A stretch of 64,000 nt of DNA from Candidatus Krumholzibacteriota bacterium (GTDB lineage: Bacteria > Krumholzibacteriota > Krumholzibacteriia > JACNKJ01): contig JAFGBK010000022.1 in NCBI GenBank assembly GCA_016933175.1, positions 26,166 to 90,165 on the forward strand. The letters run 5' to 3'. Position numbers and translations under genes: made by a program. The notes beneath the pieces were generated by a model that was not told where the DNA came from, made no database searches, and saw nothing but the letters and a program-made list of their open reading frames with translations. Position 1 is the stretch's first letter. Every line of letters begins with the position of its first letter. Positions 48,301 through 56,560 of this stretch are shown one piece after another.

Positions 48301-48376
48301 CGGTCGGCGCCGCGATGCCGGCGGCCAGCGCGAGCAGCGCAGAGCTCAGCGCGATGATGTGGATGACCTGGCGCAC
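45365..48376 (-). CDS. Large secreted repeat/Ig-like adhesin-type protein with C-terminal sorting domain
   Basis: Signal peptide from GTG 48376 'VRQVIHIIALSSALLALAAGIAAPTAAAA'; four 'hQhhhPGE.P.PGS..G.SG...Q' repeats; Ig/invasin-like domains; C-term 'NYPNPFHPGESATTIAYRL'. Confidence 0.82.
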   Translation of the reverse strand: MRQVIHIIALSSALLALAAGIAAPTAAAAPFSQLQVLLPGETADPGSPLGKSGTPLAQTVGIPFTVNVRACDPDWQLDPTVGHLIEILCSDASADLPPNAPLVAGEGTFEVALNAAGDFTIFAHDLSDATIPDGVSSPVPALQLQGFAFADINQKHQNAGVPMTIALTAVDPAGEAVTGFSGTVALKELTSYGEGRVEPATVTFANGAWSGPVTCYRADETNISNGNVNIYAYLAEAPEINGSSDPFVVHPGPFARVQVVVPGQSPAPGSASGVTGSPTSQSAGEAFAVQAYSTDAWWNSVPSADNVRLSSSDPGANTPLTGTLAAGFAPFSVALGTVGQQTLTIADLSTAGIQGMTSAPIQVSPSTVHHFEFDAVAGPVTAGGTLSVTIRAADSAGNTIPDFNETASLQCNTGPGTITPELITFASGSWMGDVELRGAGGGVILTCSDFSAQPHTGSSNAVQVLPGPYAGLQILLPGEQPKGGTETGYSGTAADQHAGAAFDLVVRAVDSYWNLVPGIADSLSVASSDPFADLPDAVRLADGELLLPATLFAAGGQTFTVSDADSQDIAAGASNTVSVLPGDYARLLILAPGEEPAPGSEQGRSGDALDQSINYAFFVTVHATDNWWNPVGGVDDLVRIESSDALADLPADTALLDGHAELSVRLATGGYQQISVTNLDDPAVPGSTTQVRGISSGFHLEADVAPALVAAGEPFTLTVRVTNDAGAVIQEINSTVNITVQNAGTGEPGAGELATTQFQLIQGQRSVTQTYTRAESVILIATDDAGNAPATTDVLVVEPGAPASIELAADPSWVGGNRHATLSARLVDDFDNGIPDEPMVFGHLRGLGSLAPIDSLTGADGVAAADFHSGRSAGVDSVSAASHGLVALLAIETAFVDPNAPGGHVTNYPNPFHPGESATTIAYRLDDDASVMLRIFTLSGGLVLQREMAAGTPGATAGLNEYLWDGRNGDGEIVASGGYILFIEATGSGETMHVMRRKIAVVR

Positions 48377-48974
48377 GATGTCCCACCTCGTGAAGCGATC
48401 CTCTCCGGGGAGGCGTGCGGCCCCTCGCGGGTCGGATCGGTTGCCCTGGGTATCTCCCGGATGCGGGATGCGATGGAAGCCGAGCAGCAATGCGCGTACC
48501 GGCGCGTGAAGCGCGGCCGCCGGTGGGACGACGGGGCCCGCCGGCGATTCCTGCATGGCGGAGCGAGGGTCGTCACGAGAACGGAATCGGAAGAACGCCG
48601 CCGGCGGGCGCGCCGCGATCCGCGACGGCCTGAACGGAGCGACAGCGATGTCGCCCGAGTCGCGCGCGCCGCGAGCGGGGCACTCAGCGAAGGACGCGAA
48701 CGCATCGGGGCGATCGCGCGGCAGCCGGGCATCGCGCGGTGGAACGCGGACAGCGCGGCGGGCGCGGCTGCGGCGGCGTGGCCATCAGGCTTGCCCGTGG
48801 TGGATCAGGGCGGCGAGGAGCTCGAGACGGGGAGTCGGCGGTTTCGCAAGGAACGCGGGTCCGGATCCGGTCATTCTGCACAGGCTTCACGACGAGCGCC
48901 TGCCATCGCGCAGTCCTTCAGGTGGCGCTGGCGGGGACGCCGCCGCGGGCCCTGCCCGGCGGCCGGACGGGGCG

Positions 48975-51221
48975 TCAGGGCAGCGTGCGGCGCAGCGATT
49001 CGCGGTCGTCGGTCGGGTCCTCGTCTTCGCCGGCCCCGGCCGCCAGCTCCTCCTCGGGGCCTTCCAGGAGCTCCCCGATGAACATGCTCGCGTTGCGCAC
49101 GAAGAACACGATGGGCAGGTCGCCGGCCAGGCTCTCCATGCGCTCGGCGTACTGTGCCTCCTCGCCCGGCGGGGGCGAAGCCAGGCCGAGGAAGACCACC
49201 TCCGCGTCCGCGCTCTCCTGGCGGATGAGGTCCGCCACGGCGACGTCCTTGGGCTTCACGATGACCGTGACGTCGACCTCCATGCGCACGTTGGGCAGGA
49301 GCTGGGCGAGCTTGCGGTCGGTGTGGGCCTTCGCCGTCTCGCTCGAGGCGACGCTGAGCACCCGCACCCGGCTGCCGCGCCAGTCGTGGTTGTGCTGCAG
49401 GAGATAGGCGAGCAGCAGCATGAGGTCGCTGTTGCGCTCGAGGCCTCCCCACCAGACGTGGATCGTGCGCTGCCGGCGCGAGAACTGATAGCGCGGGCGG
49501 ATGCGGCCGAGGACGACGGACTTGTTGAGGCGTTCCAGCTTCGGCACCGTGCGCAGGAATTCCGCGCGCAGCGCGGGGCTGGAGGGCCAGCCCAGCAGGA
49601 TGGTGTTGCTGGCCAGGCCGGCCATGCCGTTGGCCTGGGCGACGTCCACGATGCCCTCCACCACGTCGTGCACCACGTCGACCTCCGGGAAGACCACGAC
49701 CTGCTCGGCGTCGAGCACATCCTGCATGGCCCGGCGCTCGGCCGGCAGGTCGAGATCCTCCTCGTCCAGGCGGCCGACGATGAGGCGGCAGGCCGTGACG
49801 ACGCCGCGGTCCTGGCTGAACCAGTTGCCATAGCGGATGAGATCCAGCTCCTTCAGCGGCTCGTCCACGAAGATCAGTATGTGGGGCCGCCAGTTGCGGG
49901 CGCTCAGCGGCCGCTGGGCCAGCTTGATCAGCGCCCAGCGGATCAGGTTCTCGTAGAGTCCGCGGCGGGCGTCGCCCCAGCGGGCGCGGCGGGCGCGGCG
50001 GGACAGCAGCTGCCAGAGGAGGAACTCGGTGACGAAGGCGAAGATGCCGGCGACGGGGCTGATGAGCATCATGCAGACCACGCAGCCCAGCCCGCCGAGC
50101 AGGTAGATCGCCCAGTGCACGCGGATGCGCGGGCGCCAGGACGGATCGCCGCTGAGCACCTCGAAGGCGGCGACCAGGTTCACCATGCCGTACACGGTGA
50201 GGAAGAACATCGACACCACGGCCGCCACGCTGTTCAGGTTCCCCAGCATCACGGCGCCCAGCGCGATGGCCAGCGACACGAGCATGCCGGGCAGGATCTC
50301 GCGCCAGCCCTCGCCGCCGCTGCGCAGGAAGGACGGGCCGATGCCGTCGCGGGCCAGGGCCTGCAGCGTCCGCGGCGCGGCCAGGATGGAGCCCACCGCC
50401 GAGGAGAAGATGGCGGCCCAGAGTCCGGGCAGGATGAGGAGGGGTCCCAGCGGCGCGATCCGCGACCAGACCATCGGGTCCTCGCGCAGCTGGGCGGGGC
50501 TCGCGCCCAGCGCCAGGAGCAGGGGGACGATCAGGTAGACCAGGAACCCGACCGCGACGGCGGTGAGGGAGCCCATTGGAATGGAGCGGCCGGGATCCTT
50601 CAGGTCTCCCGAGAGGCCGAGTCCGGCCATGACGCCGGTCACCGCGGGGAAGAACACCGCAAAGCCGGCCCAGAACCCGAGATCCCCCGCGGGCGGATTG
50701 AGGACGATGACCTGGTGGCCCGATCGCGCCAGCGCGCCGGCGGCCAGCGCCGCGAGGGACAGGCCGACGAGGCCCATCATCACCACCTGGGCGCGCAGGG
50801 CCCGGTCCGCGCCGGCGACGGCCAGGATGCCGACGGCCAGGATGACGATGGCCGCCGCCGGACCCAGCGGCAGCGCAGGCCAGACGAACCGCAGCGACTC
50901 GGCCAGACCGTAGGCGTATAGCGTCACCGAGAAGGCCTGGGACAGGTAGAGCGGCACGCCGATGGCGCCGCCCAGCTCCCAGCCCAGGCTGCGCGAGATG
51001 ATGAAGTAGGCGCCCCCCGGCCCGACGCGGGTGTTGGTGGCGACGGACGAGAAGGCCAGCGTGGTGACCGCCGTGATGGAGTTGGCGATCACGACGACGA
51101 ACATCACCCGGATCAGGCCCAGGTGGCCGACCAGCCATCCGAACCGCAGGTACATGATGACGCCGAGGATCGTGAGGATGGTCGGCGTGAAGACGCCGAT
51201 GAAGGTGCCGAGCTTCTTCAC
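48975..51221 (-). CDS. APC-superfamily, cation-chloride cotransporter (SLC12)-like permease
   Basis: 'GTFIGVFTPTILTILGVIMYLRFGWLVGHLG...GPGGAYFIISRSLGWELGGAIGVPLYLSQAFSVTLYAYGLAE', long soluble C-terminus; GTG start overlaps the mscS-like stop by 4 nt. Confidence 0.88.
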   Translation of the reverse strand: MKKLGTFIGVFTPTILTILGVIMYLRFGWLVGHLGLIRVMFVVVIANSITAVTTLAFSSVATNTRVGPGGAYFIISRSLGWELGGAIGVPLYLSQAFSVTLYAYGLAESLRFVWPALPLGPAAAIVILAVGILAVAGADRALRAQVVMMGLVGLSLAALAAGALARSGHQVIVLNPPAGDLGFWAGFAVFFPAVTGVMAGLGLSGDLKDPGRSIPMGSLTAVAVGFLVYLIVPLLLALGASPAQLREDPMVWSRIAPLGPLLILPGLWAAIFSSAVGSILAAPRTLQALARDGIGPSFLRSGGEGWREILPGMLVSLAIALGAVMLGNLNSVAAVVSMFFLTVYGMVNLVAAFEVLSGDPSWRPRIRVHWAIYLLGGLGCVVCMMLISPVAGIFAFVTEFLLWQLLSRRARRARWGDARRGLYENLIRWALIKLAQRPLSARNWRPHILIFVDEPLKELDLIRYGNWFSQDRGVVTACRLIVGRLDEEDLDLPAERRAMQDVLDAEQVVVFPEVDVVHDVVEGIVDVAQANGMAGLASNTILLGWPSSPALRAEFLRTVPKLERLNKSVVLGRIRPRYQFSRRQRTIHVWWGGLERNSDLMLLLAYLLQHNHDWRGSRVRVLSVASSETAKAHTDRKLAQLLPNVRMEVDVTVIVKPKDVAVADLIRQESADAEVVFLGLASPPPGEEAQYAERMESLAGDLPIVFFVRNASMFIGELLEGPEEELAAGAGEDEDPTDDRESLRRTLP

Positions 51222-52177
51222 GGCCGGTCCTCCGCCGCGGCCGCCGGCGCTCCGGGCTTGCCCTCGCGGGCGTTGTCGTAGAACCGCGTGGTGGGGTAGG
51301 CGAAGTCGATGTCGTTCCGGCGGGCGAAGGAGCGCAGGATCTCCTCCCAGATCACTTCCTCGCTGGAGCGGCGCCGGCGGGGCTCGCAGATGTAGCGCAG
51401 CGTGAGCGTGACTCCGTAGTCGATCACGCTCGTCCAGACGATGGGCGTCAGGTGCTGGAAGTAGATCATGTAGCTGCGGGCCGCCTGGCGCACCTGGTCG
51501 CGCGCCTCCTGGGTCTTGAGCAGGGCGTGCTTGCCGGCGATGGCCAGCAGCAGCGCCTTGGCCTGCTCCCAGTCGCTTTCGAAGGTGACGGTGACGGGGA
51601 TCTCGTTCCAGATGAAGTTGAAGCCCCGCGTGTAGTTGGCGGTGCTCTGCTTGAAGACCCAGCCATTGGGGATGTGGATGATGCGCCCCGTGCTCTGCTC
51701 GGCGTGCACCCAGTTGCCGATCTCCATCAGCGAGAACTGGAACAGGCGCAGGTCGATGACGTCGCCGCGGTGCTCGCCGATCTGGATGCGGTCGCCCACC
51801 GTGAAGGGCTTGCGGAAGGTCAGGAACAGCCAGCCGGCGAGGTTGGTCACCGGATCCTGCAGGGCGATCGCCAGGCCGGCCGAGACGATGCCCAGATAGG
51901 CGGCCCAGCCGGTGAGGCTGCCGAACCAGATCACGAGGATCGCCACCACCAGGGCGAAACCCAGCAGGTACTGCAGGGACTTGCCGATGAGGTAGCGCCG
52001 CGTCACGTCCTCCACGCGGCGGTGGAGCAGGCTGCCCGCCAGGAGGCGCGCGAGCAGGTAGACCAGCCAGACCAGGACGCTGAGCGCCAGCTTGCCCAGG
52101 GTCTCCCCGGGCAGCCCCAAGTGCTGCTGGCTCCACTCGGTGATGGCCTGGATCAGCTCGTTCATCGCCGCCTCCAT
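51218..52177 (-). CDS. MscS family mechanosensitive channel
   Basis: 'SAGLAIALQDPVTNLAGWLFLTFRKPFTVGDRIQIGEHRGDVIDLRLFQFSLMEIG...GRIIHIPNGWVF'. Confidence 0.95.
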   Translation of the reverse strand: MEAAMNELIQAITEWSQQHLGLPGETLGKLALSVLVWLVYLLARLLAGSLLHRRVEDVTRRYLIGKSLQYLLGFALVVAILVIWFGSLTGWAAYLGIVSAGLAIALQDPVTNLAGWLFLTFRKPFTVGDRIQIGEHRGDVIDLRLFQFSLMEIGNWVHAEQSTGRIIHIPNGWVFKQSTANYTRGFNFIWNEIPVTVTFESDWEQAKALLLAIAGKHALLKTQEARDQVRQAARSYMIYFQHLTPIVWTSVIDYGVTLTLRYICEPRRRRSSEEVIWEEILRSFARRNDIDFAYPTTRFYDNAREGKPGAPAAAAEDRP

Positions 52178-52215
52178 CGGCCGCGGCGGCGATACCGCCG
52201 GCAGCCCCGGCGGGC

Positions 52216-52245
52216 ATTATGTGGAGGGCGCGTTTTTTAACGCAA
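52216..52245 (-). promoter_or_regulatory. Putative sigma70 promoter TTGCGT-N18-CATAAT for the mscS/SLC12 operon
   Basis: Minus strand just upstream of 52177. Confidence 0.5.
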
Positions 52246-52291
52246 GCGGCGTTTCGGGGCGCGGCTCATCCGACCGGTGTCGGAAGGGCGA

Positions 52292-53977
52292 TCACTTCAG
52301 CAGGACCAGCTTGCCCGTGTCCCGGTCGTTCCCCGCCTCCAGGCGCAGGAAGTAGACGCCGCTGGCGACGCGGCGACCGCGGTCGTCCTCGCCGCGCCAG
52401 GCGACGGCGTGCTCGCCCGCCGGCAGGGGCCCCGCCACCAGGGTCCGCACCAGCCGCCCCGTGAGGTCGTGGATCCGCAGGCTCACCGGGCCCGCCTTGG
52501 CCAGGTGGAAGCGGATCTCCGTCTCCGGGTTGAAGGGGTTGGGATGAGCGCCGGCGAGCCGCGTCGCGGGCGCGGCGTCCCCGTCGCCGGCGGCGGTGGG
52601 GCCGCAGGCCTCGCAGCCCTCGCCGTAGGCGCCGATCTGCCCGCAGTCGGCGCCGTCGGGGTGGTTCCCCGGCAGGCAGGGCGAGTCGGCGCAGAGGGTG
52701 TAGTCGCCGCCGGCGGCGTCGCAGAAGAGCGGATCCGCGCTGATGTTGCCGTCGACGCCGGTCGGGTCGACCATGGAGCCGCCGTAGTCGCCGTCGGGAC
52801 TGGCGTAGAAGCAGCAGCAGGTCAGGGAGGGCATGCTGGCACCGTCGGCCCACAGGCCCGCGCCCGCGTTGTTGTGGGCCACGATCACGCGTTCCAGCAC
52901 CGGCGAGCTGCCGAAGCAGAGGATCGCGCAGGGGTCGTTCGCCTCGTGTGTTCCCCACGGTTCCCACCAGAGGCAGCTGCCCGTGATGGTCACACCGCGC
53001 AGCGTCGCCGTCGAGCTTTCCAGCGACAGCGCGCCGCCACCCGAGGCGGAGCCGCAGCCGGCGAAGAGCACGTCCTCCAGGACGGGGTGGGAGCCACCTG
53101 CGGCGGCGAGCCCGCCGCCGCTGGACCGGGCCTCGTTGCCCAGGAAGACGCAGCGGCGCAGCGTCGGCGTCGCCTCCCAGCAGTACATGCCGCCGCCGCC
53201 GCCGTACATGGGCTCGGGCAGCTCATACAACTGGGAGTTATCCTCGAACAGGCAATCCTCGAAGGTGGGCGATCCGGTGCAGTACACGCCGGCGCCGGGA
53301 TCCTCGTAGGCCTCGCAGCCGCGAACCATGACCTCGCGCAGGTGGGCGCTGCCTCCGACCGCCAGCCCGCCCGCCGGGGCCAGGTTGGCGAAGCAATCCT
53401 CGACGAGGACGCGCTCGAGCTCGGCATCGCCGCCGACGTTGACGCCTCCCGCGTTGGTGCAGTCGCGCACCTCGACGTCCACGACGCGCGGCGCGCCGCC
53501 CTGGCTGTGCAGGGCCGCGCCGATGTAGTAGTTGGCGAACGACTCGCTCCAGGTGCCGTCGAAGTCCTCGAGGTGGAGGTTGGCCAGGGTGGGCGAGGCC
53601 CCGTCGATGACGATCCCGATAGGCTCGTAGTGGCTCGTGTTGTTGCGCAAGGTCATGTCCCTGAGCACGGCGGCCCGCGTCTCGCCGTTCTGGAAGCGCA
53701 CGGCGGGCTGGCCGCTGTCGCCGCAGTCGAGGAAGGTCGCGGCCGGGCCGGCTCCCATCAGCACGAGGTCCTTCCCCAGGAAGTCCAGCATCGTGTTCGG
53801 CCCGCCGGTGTAGGTGCCCGGGGCGAGCAGGATGGTGTCCCCGGGCAGGGCGGCCTGGATGGCAGCGCAGACGGTGGGCTGATCGCCCGTGCCCTCGGCG
53901 TCGACGTGGATGGTCACGCCGCCGGCGGGGGCCGCCAGCAGCGCCGTAATCGATAGTGCCAGCCGGAATCGTCTCAT
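52292..53977 (-). CDS. Secreted right-handed beta-helix protein with FlgD-like C-terminal domain
   Basis: Signal peptide 'MRRFRLALSITALLAAPAGG'; 'VTIHVDAEGTGDQPTVCAAIQAALPGDTILLAPGTYTG' beta-helix start; 'AHPNPFNPETEIRFHLA...GVYFLRL'. ORF track N-terminal extension to 55219 is antisense to other genes and rejected. Confidence 0.88.
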   Translation of the reverse strand: MRRFRLALSITALLAAPAGGVTIHVDAEGTGDQPTVCAAIQAALPGDTILLAPGTYTGGPNTMLDFLGKDLVLMGAGPAATFLDCGDSGQPAVRFQNGETRAAVLRDMTLRNNTSHYEPIGIVIDGASPTLANLHLEDFDGTWSESFANYYIGAALHSQGGAPRVVDVEVRDCTNAGGVNVGGDAELERVLVEDCFANLAPAGGLAVGGSAHLREVMVRGCEAYEDPGAGVYCTGSPTFEDCLFEDNSQLYELPEPMYGGGGGMYCWEATPTLRRCVFLGNEARSSGGGLAAAGGSHPVLEDVLFAGCGSASGGGALSLESSTATLRGVTITGSCLWWEPWGTHEANDPCAILCFGSSPVLERVIVAHNNAGAGLWADGASMPSLTCCCFYASPDGDYGGSMVDPTGVDGNISADPLFCDAAGGDYTLCADSPCLPGNHPDGADCGQIGAYGEGCEACGPTAAGDGDAAPATRLAGAHPNPFNPETEIRFHLAKAGPVSLRIHDLTGRLVRTLVAGPLPAGEHAVAWRGEDDRGRRVASGVYFLRLEAGNDRDTGKLVLLK

Positions 53978-53997
53978 GACCCACCTGCCTGCACAGG

Positions 53998-54026
53998 AGT
54001 ATAGCGCGTATACGAAGACAGTTGAA
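53998..54026 (-). promoter_or_regulatory. Putative sigma70 promoter TTCAAC-N17-TATACT for the beta-helix gene
   Basis: Minus strand, 21 nt upstream of the start codon. Confidence 0.6.
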
Positions 54027-54046
54027 TGTCTGGCAGAAGAACGCGC

Positions 54047-54075
54047 TTGACTATTGCGTGGCTTCACATTAGAAT
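54047..54075 (+). promoter_or_regulatory. sigma70 promoter TTGACT-N17-TAGAAT upstream of TetR gene
   Basis: Near-consensus hexamers with 17-nt spacing. Confidence 0.75.
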
Positions 54076-54076
54076 G

Positions 54077-54106
54077 TAACCAGTGGTTAGATAACAACCG
54101 GTGGTT
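54077..54106 (+). promoter_or_regulatory. Candidate TetR-family operator: TAACCAGTGGTTA palindrome plus AACCGGTGGTT second half-conserved copy
   Basis: Perfect 13-nt palindrome 54077-54089; related site 54096-54106; both between the -10 and the TetR ATG. Confidence 0.65.
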
Positions 54107-54109
54107 CCA

Positions 54110-54745
54110 ATGGGCGTCAAGGAACGGAAGCAGAGAGAGAAGCGGGGTCGCACCACCGCGATCCTGAAGGCGGCGAAGTGGCTCATCGCCCGGCAGGGTG
54201 TCGAGGGCATGAGCATGAACCAGCTCGCCGACCGGACGGAGCTGAACAAGGCCACCCTCTACGCCTACTTCGCCAGCAAGGACGACCTGATCGACGCCAT
54301 CGTATGCGAGGCCCTCGGCAAGCTGGAGGAGGAGTTCGACCGGAACGACGGCTCGGCTGCGACGGGCCTGGAACGAGTCCTGAATCTGACCCGGACCACC
54401 TTTGCCTTCTACAGGGAGAACCCGGTCTACTTCTACGCGATGACTCACCAGGAGCGGCGCAGTCCCGGCCAGGCGAGGGAGACCCCGTTCGCGGTCATGG
54501 GGGACGAGATCGCATCGCGGGTCTTCCGCCATGTCGAGGAGAGTGTCGAGCGGGGGATCGCGGACGGCAGCATCCGCGAAGGGATCGACGTCGGGCGGTT
54601 CCAGGTCCTGTACTTCGCCCACACCTACGGCGTCATGCACACGGTGTTCGCCAAGGAGGACGTCTACGCGGACGTCCTCGGGCTCGACCCGGAGAGCGTC
54701 GAGAGCGCGGCGCTGGAGCTGCTGGAAGTCTACCTGAAACGATGA
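54110..54745 (+). CDS. TetR/AcrR family transcriptional regulator
   Basis: 'TTAILKAAKWLIARQGVEGMSMNQLADRTELNKATLYAYFASKDDLIDAIV' HTH. Confidence 0.96.
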   Translation: MGVKERKQREKRGRTTAILKAAKWLIARQGVEGMSMNQLADRTELNKATLYAYFASKDDLIDAIVCEALGKLEEEFDRNDGSAATGLERVLNLTRTTFAFYRENPVYFYAMTHQERRSPGQARETPFAVMGDEIASRVFRHVEESVERGIADGSIREGIDVGRFQVLYFAHTYGVMHTVFAKEDVYADVLGLDPESVESAALELLEVYLKR

Positions 54746-54803
54746 AAACGGATCGGACGGGCGCGTCGACGGCGCGCGACGATCGGGAACGGAGGATGGA
54801 ATC

Positions 54804-55952
54804 ATGAGGCCGAGACCGATCCTGGCCGCGACGCTGTGCGCACTGCTGGCCATGGCGAGCGCTTCGCCCGCCGCGGCTGGCGGATCCCCGGCGAAGGTCG
54901 CGCCGGAACTCGCCGCCCGGCTGCAGGCGGTCCTGGACAGCGCCCTCGCGGCGTCGGGCACCATGGGCTGCTCGGCGGCCGTGATCATGCCCGACGGCCG
55001 GCTCTGGGCCGGGGCGAGCGGCCTGTCGCATCCCGGCGCGCCCGTCACGCCGGACATGCTGTTCGACATGGGCAGCACCGGCAAGCACCTGATGGCGGCG
55101 CTGGTCCTCATGCTGGCCGAGGACGGCCTGCTCTCGCTGGAGGATCCCGTCGGCAAGTACCTGCCGCCCCTGCCCAATGTCGACGGGGCGATCACGATCC
55201 GCCAGTGCCTCAACCACACCAGCGGGCTCTACATGTGGGTCGAGCATCCCCGGTGTCCGATCAACATCCCCTTCGACCGGATCGACTTCGAGAAGACGTG
55301 GACGGTGGAGGAGATCTTCACGACGCTGGGGGGCGAGCCCTACTTCGCGCCGGGCGAGGGGTGGCACTACACGCAGGCGGGCTTCCTGCTGGTCCGGGAG
55401 ATCGTCGAGCGGGTCACCGGCCAGGCGGTGCCGGAGCTGGTCCAGCGGCGCCTGCTCGATCCCCTGGACATCCACGGCATGCTGCTGGACCTGCGCGACC
55501 CGCTGCCGGTCGACCGCCCGATCGCCCACGCCTGGTACGACACGGACAAGGACGGCACGCCGGAGGACATCTCGGGCAAGTCCCGGAACTGGCTCAGCTC
55601 CCTGTCCGGGATCCTGTTCTACACGACGATGGAGAGCCTGGCGCGGTGGTGCCGCGGGCTGTACGACGGCGAGGTCCTGAGCCCGGAGTCGCTCGACGCG
55701 ATGCTGGATTTCGTCGCGGCGGCGCCGGAGGAAGGCCTCGCCGGCTACGGGCTGGGCACGGAGCGCTGGTTCATGGGCCCCGTCGAGATGCTGGGGCACA
55801 AGGGCTCCATCTTCGGCTACCGCGCCGCGGTCTACCACCTGGTCGAGCAGGACATCACCGTCGCCCTGGCGATCAACAGCGACAGCGACGAGAAGGGGTA
55901 CGCCATGTTCGGCCCGCTGATTGACAGAGTGACGGAACCGGCGGATAATTGA
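54804..55952 (+). CDS. Serine hydrolase (beta-lactamase/S12-like), secreted
   Basis: Signal peptide; SxxK 'DMGSTGKHLMAALV'; 'LNHTSGL'; 'LGHKGSIFGYRA'. Confidence 0.9.
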   Translation: MRPRPILAATLCALLAMASASPAAAGGSPAKVAPELAARLQAVLDSALAASGTMGCSAAVIMPDGRLWAGASGLSHPGAPVTPDMLFDMGSTGKHLMAALVLMLAEDGLLSLEDPVGKYLPPLPNVDGAITIRQCLNHTSGLYMWVEHPRCPINIPFDRIDFEKTWTVEEIFTTLGGEPYFAPGEGWHYTQAGFLLVREIVERVTGQAVPELVQRRLLDPLDIHGMLLDLRDPLPVDRPIAHAWYDTDKDGTPEDISGKSRNWLSSLSGILFYTTMESLARWCRGLYDGEVLSPESLDAMLDFVAAAPEEGLAGYGLGTERWFMGPVEMLGHKGSIFGYRAAVYHLVEQDITVALAINSDSDEKGYAMFGPLIDRVTEPADN

Positions 55953-56072
55953 GGATCGGGCAAGGGCCGTTTCCCACCTCGTTTCACGGTTGTGACCCCC
56001 TTTATCGGCGAGCGGGGAAGCGAGAGACGGTCGCAGTGGACCCATGCTTGCCGCTGCAGTTTGGAGTGAGCC

Positions 56073-56549
56073 ATGAGAATCCCCACGTTGGCCACGGGCA
56101 TCCTGCTCCTGCTCCTGCTCGGCTCGAGCGCTCTTGGCCAGAGCTACGAGATGACGATCCACCTCGGGAGCGGGGAAACGGTCGTCGTCCCTCTCGATGA
56201 CATCCGGCGCATCGAGTTCGCCAACATCCTGACGGGAGTGCAGGATCCCGCGGACCCGGGGCAGGCGCCGCCCGGGTTCCAAGTGCTGCAGAACTACCCG
56301 AACCCCTTCAATCCCTCGACCGCCATCGAGTACCTGATTCCGGACGTGGCGGACGTCACGGTCCGCGTCTTCGACCTGAAGGGCGCCCTGGTCCGGGAGC
56401 TGCTGCGCGAGACCCAGGCGGCGGGCCGGCACCGCGTGACCTGGGACGGCACGAACGGCGACCGCGAGCGGGTTCCCAGCGGCGTCTACTTCTGCGCGGT
56501 GGCATGCGGCGAGGCGACGCTCTGCCGCCAGCTGATACTGGTCAAGTGA
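56073..56549 (+). CDS. Small secreted protein with FlgD-like C-terminal sorting domain
   Basis: Signal peptide; 'VVVPLDDIRRIEF'; 'LQNYPNPFNPSTAIEYLIP...GVYFCAV..'. Confidence 0.85.
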   Translation: MRIPTLATGILLLLLLGSSALGQSYEMTIHLGSGETVVVPLDDIRRIEFANILTGVQDPADPGQAPPGFQVLQNYPNPFNPSTAIEYLIPDVADVTVRVFDLKGALVRELLRETQAAGRHRVTWDGTNGDRERVPSGVYFCAVACGEATLCRQLILVK

Positions 56550-56560
56550 GGAGGGCGGCC

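Noticed and set aside
48377-48974. Possible extra gene(s) in the 600-nt gap between adhesin and SLC12-like genes
   Set aside because: All ORFs here are Arg/Ala-rich shadow translations without RBS or recognisable features
52292-55219. 975-aa minus-strand ORF covering beta-helix gene plus extension over TetR and serine hydrolase
   Set aside because: Extension is antisense to convincing plus-strand genes; signal peptide and promoter place the true start at 53977
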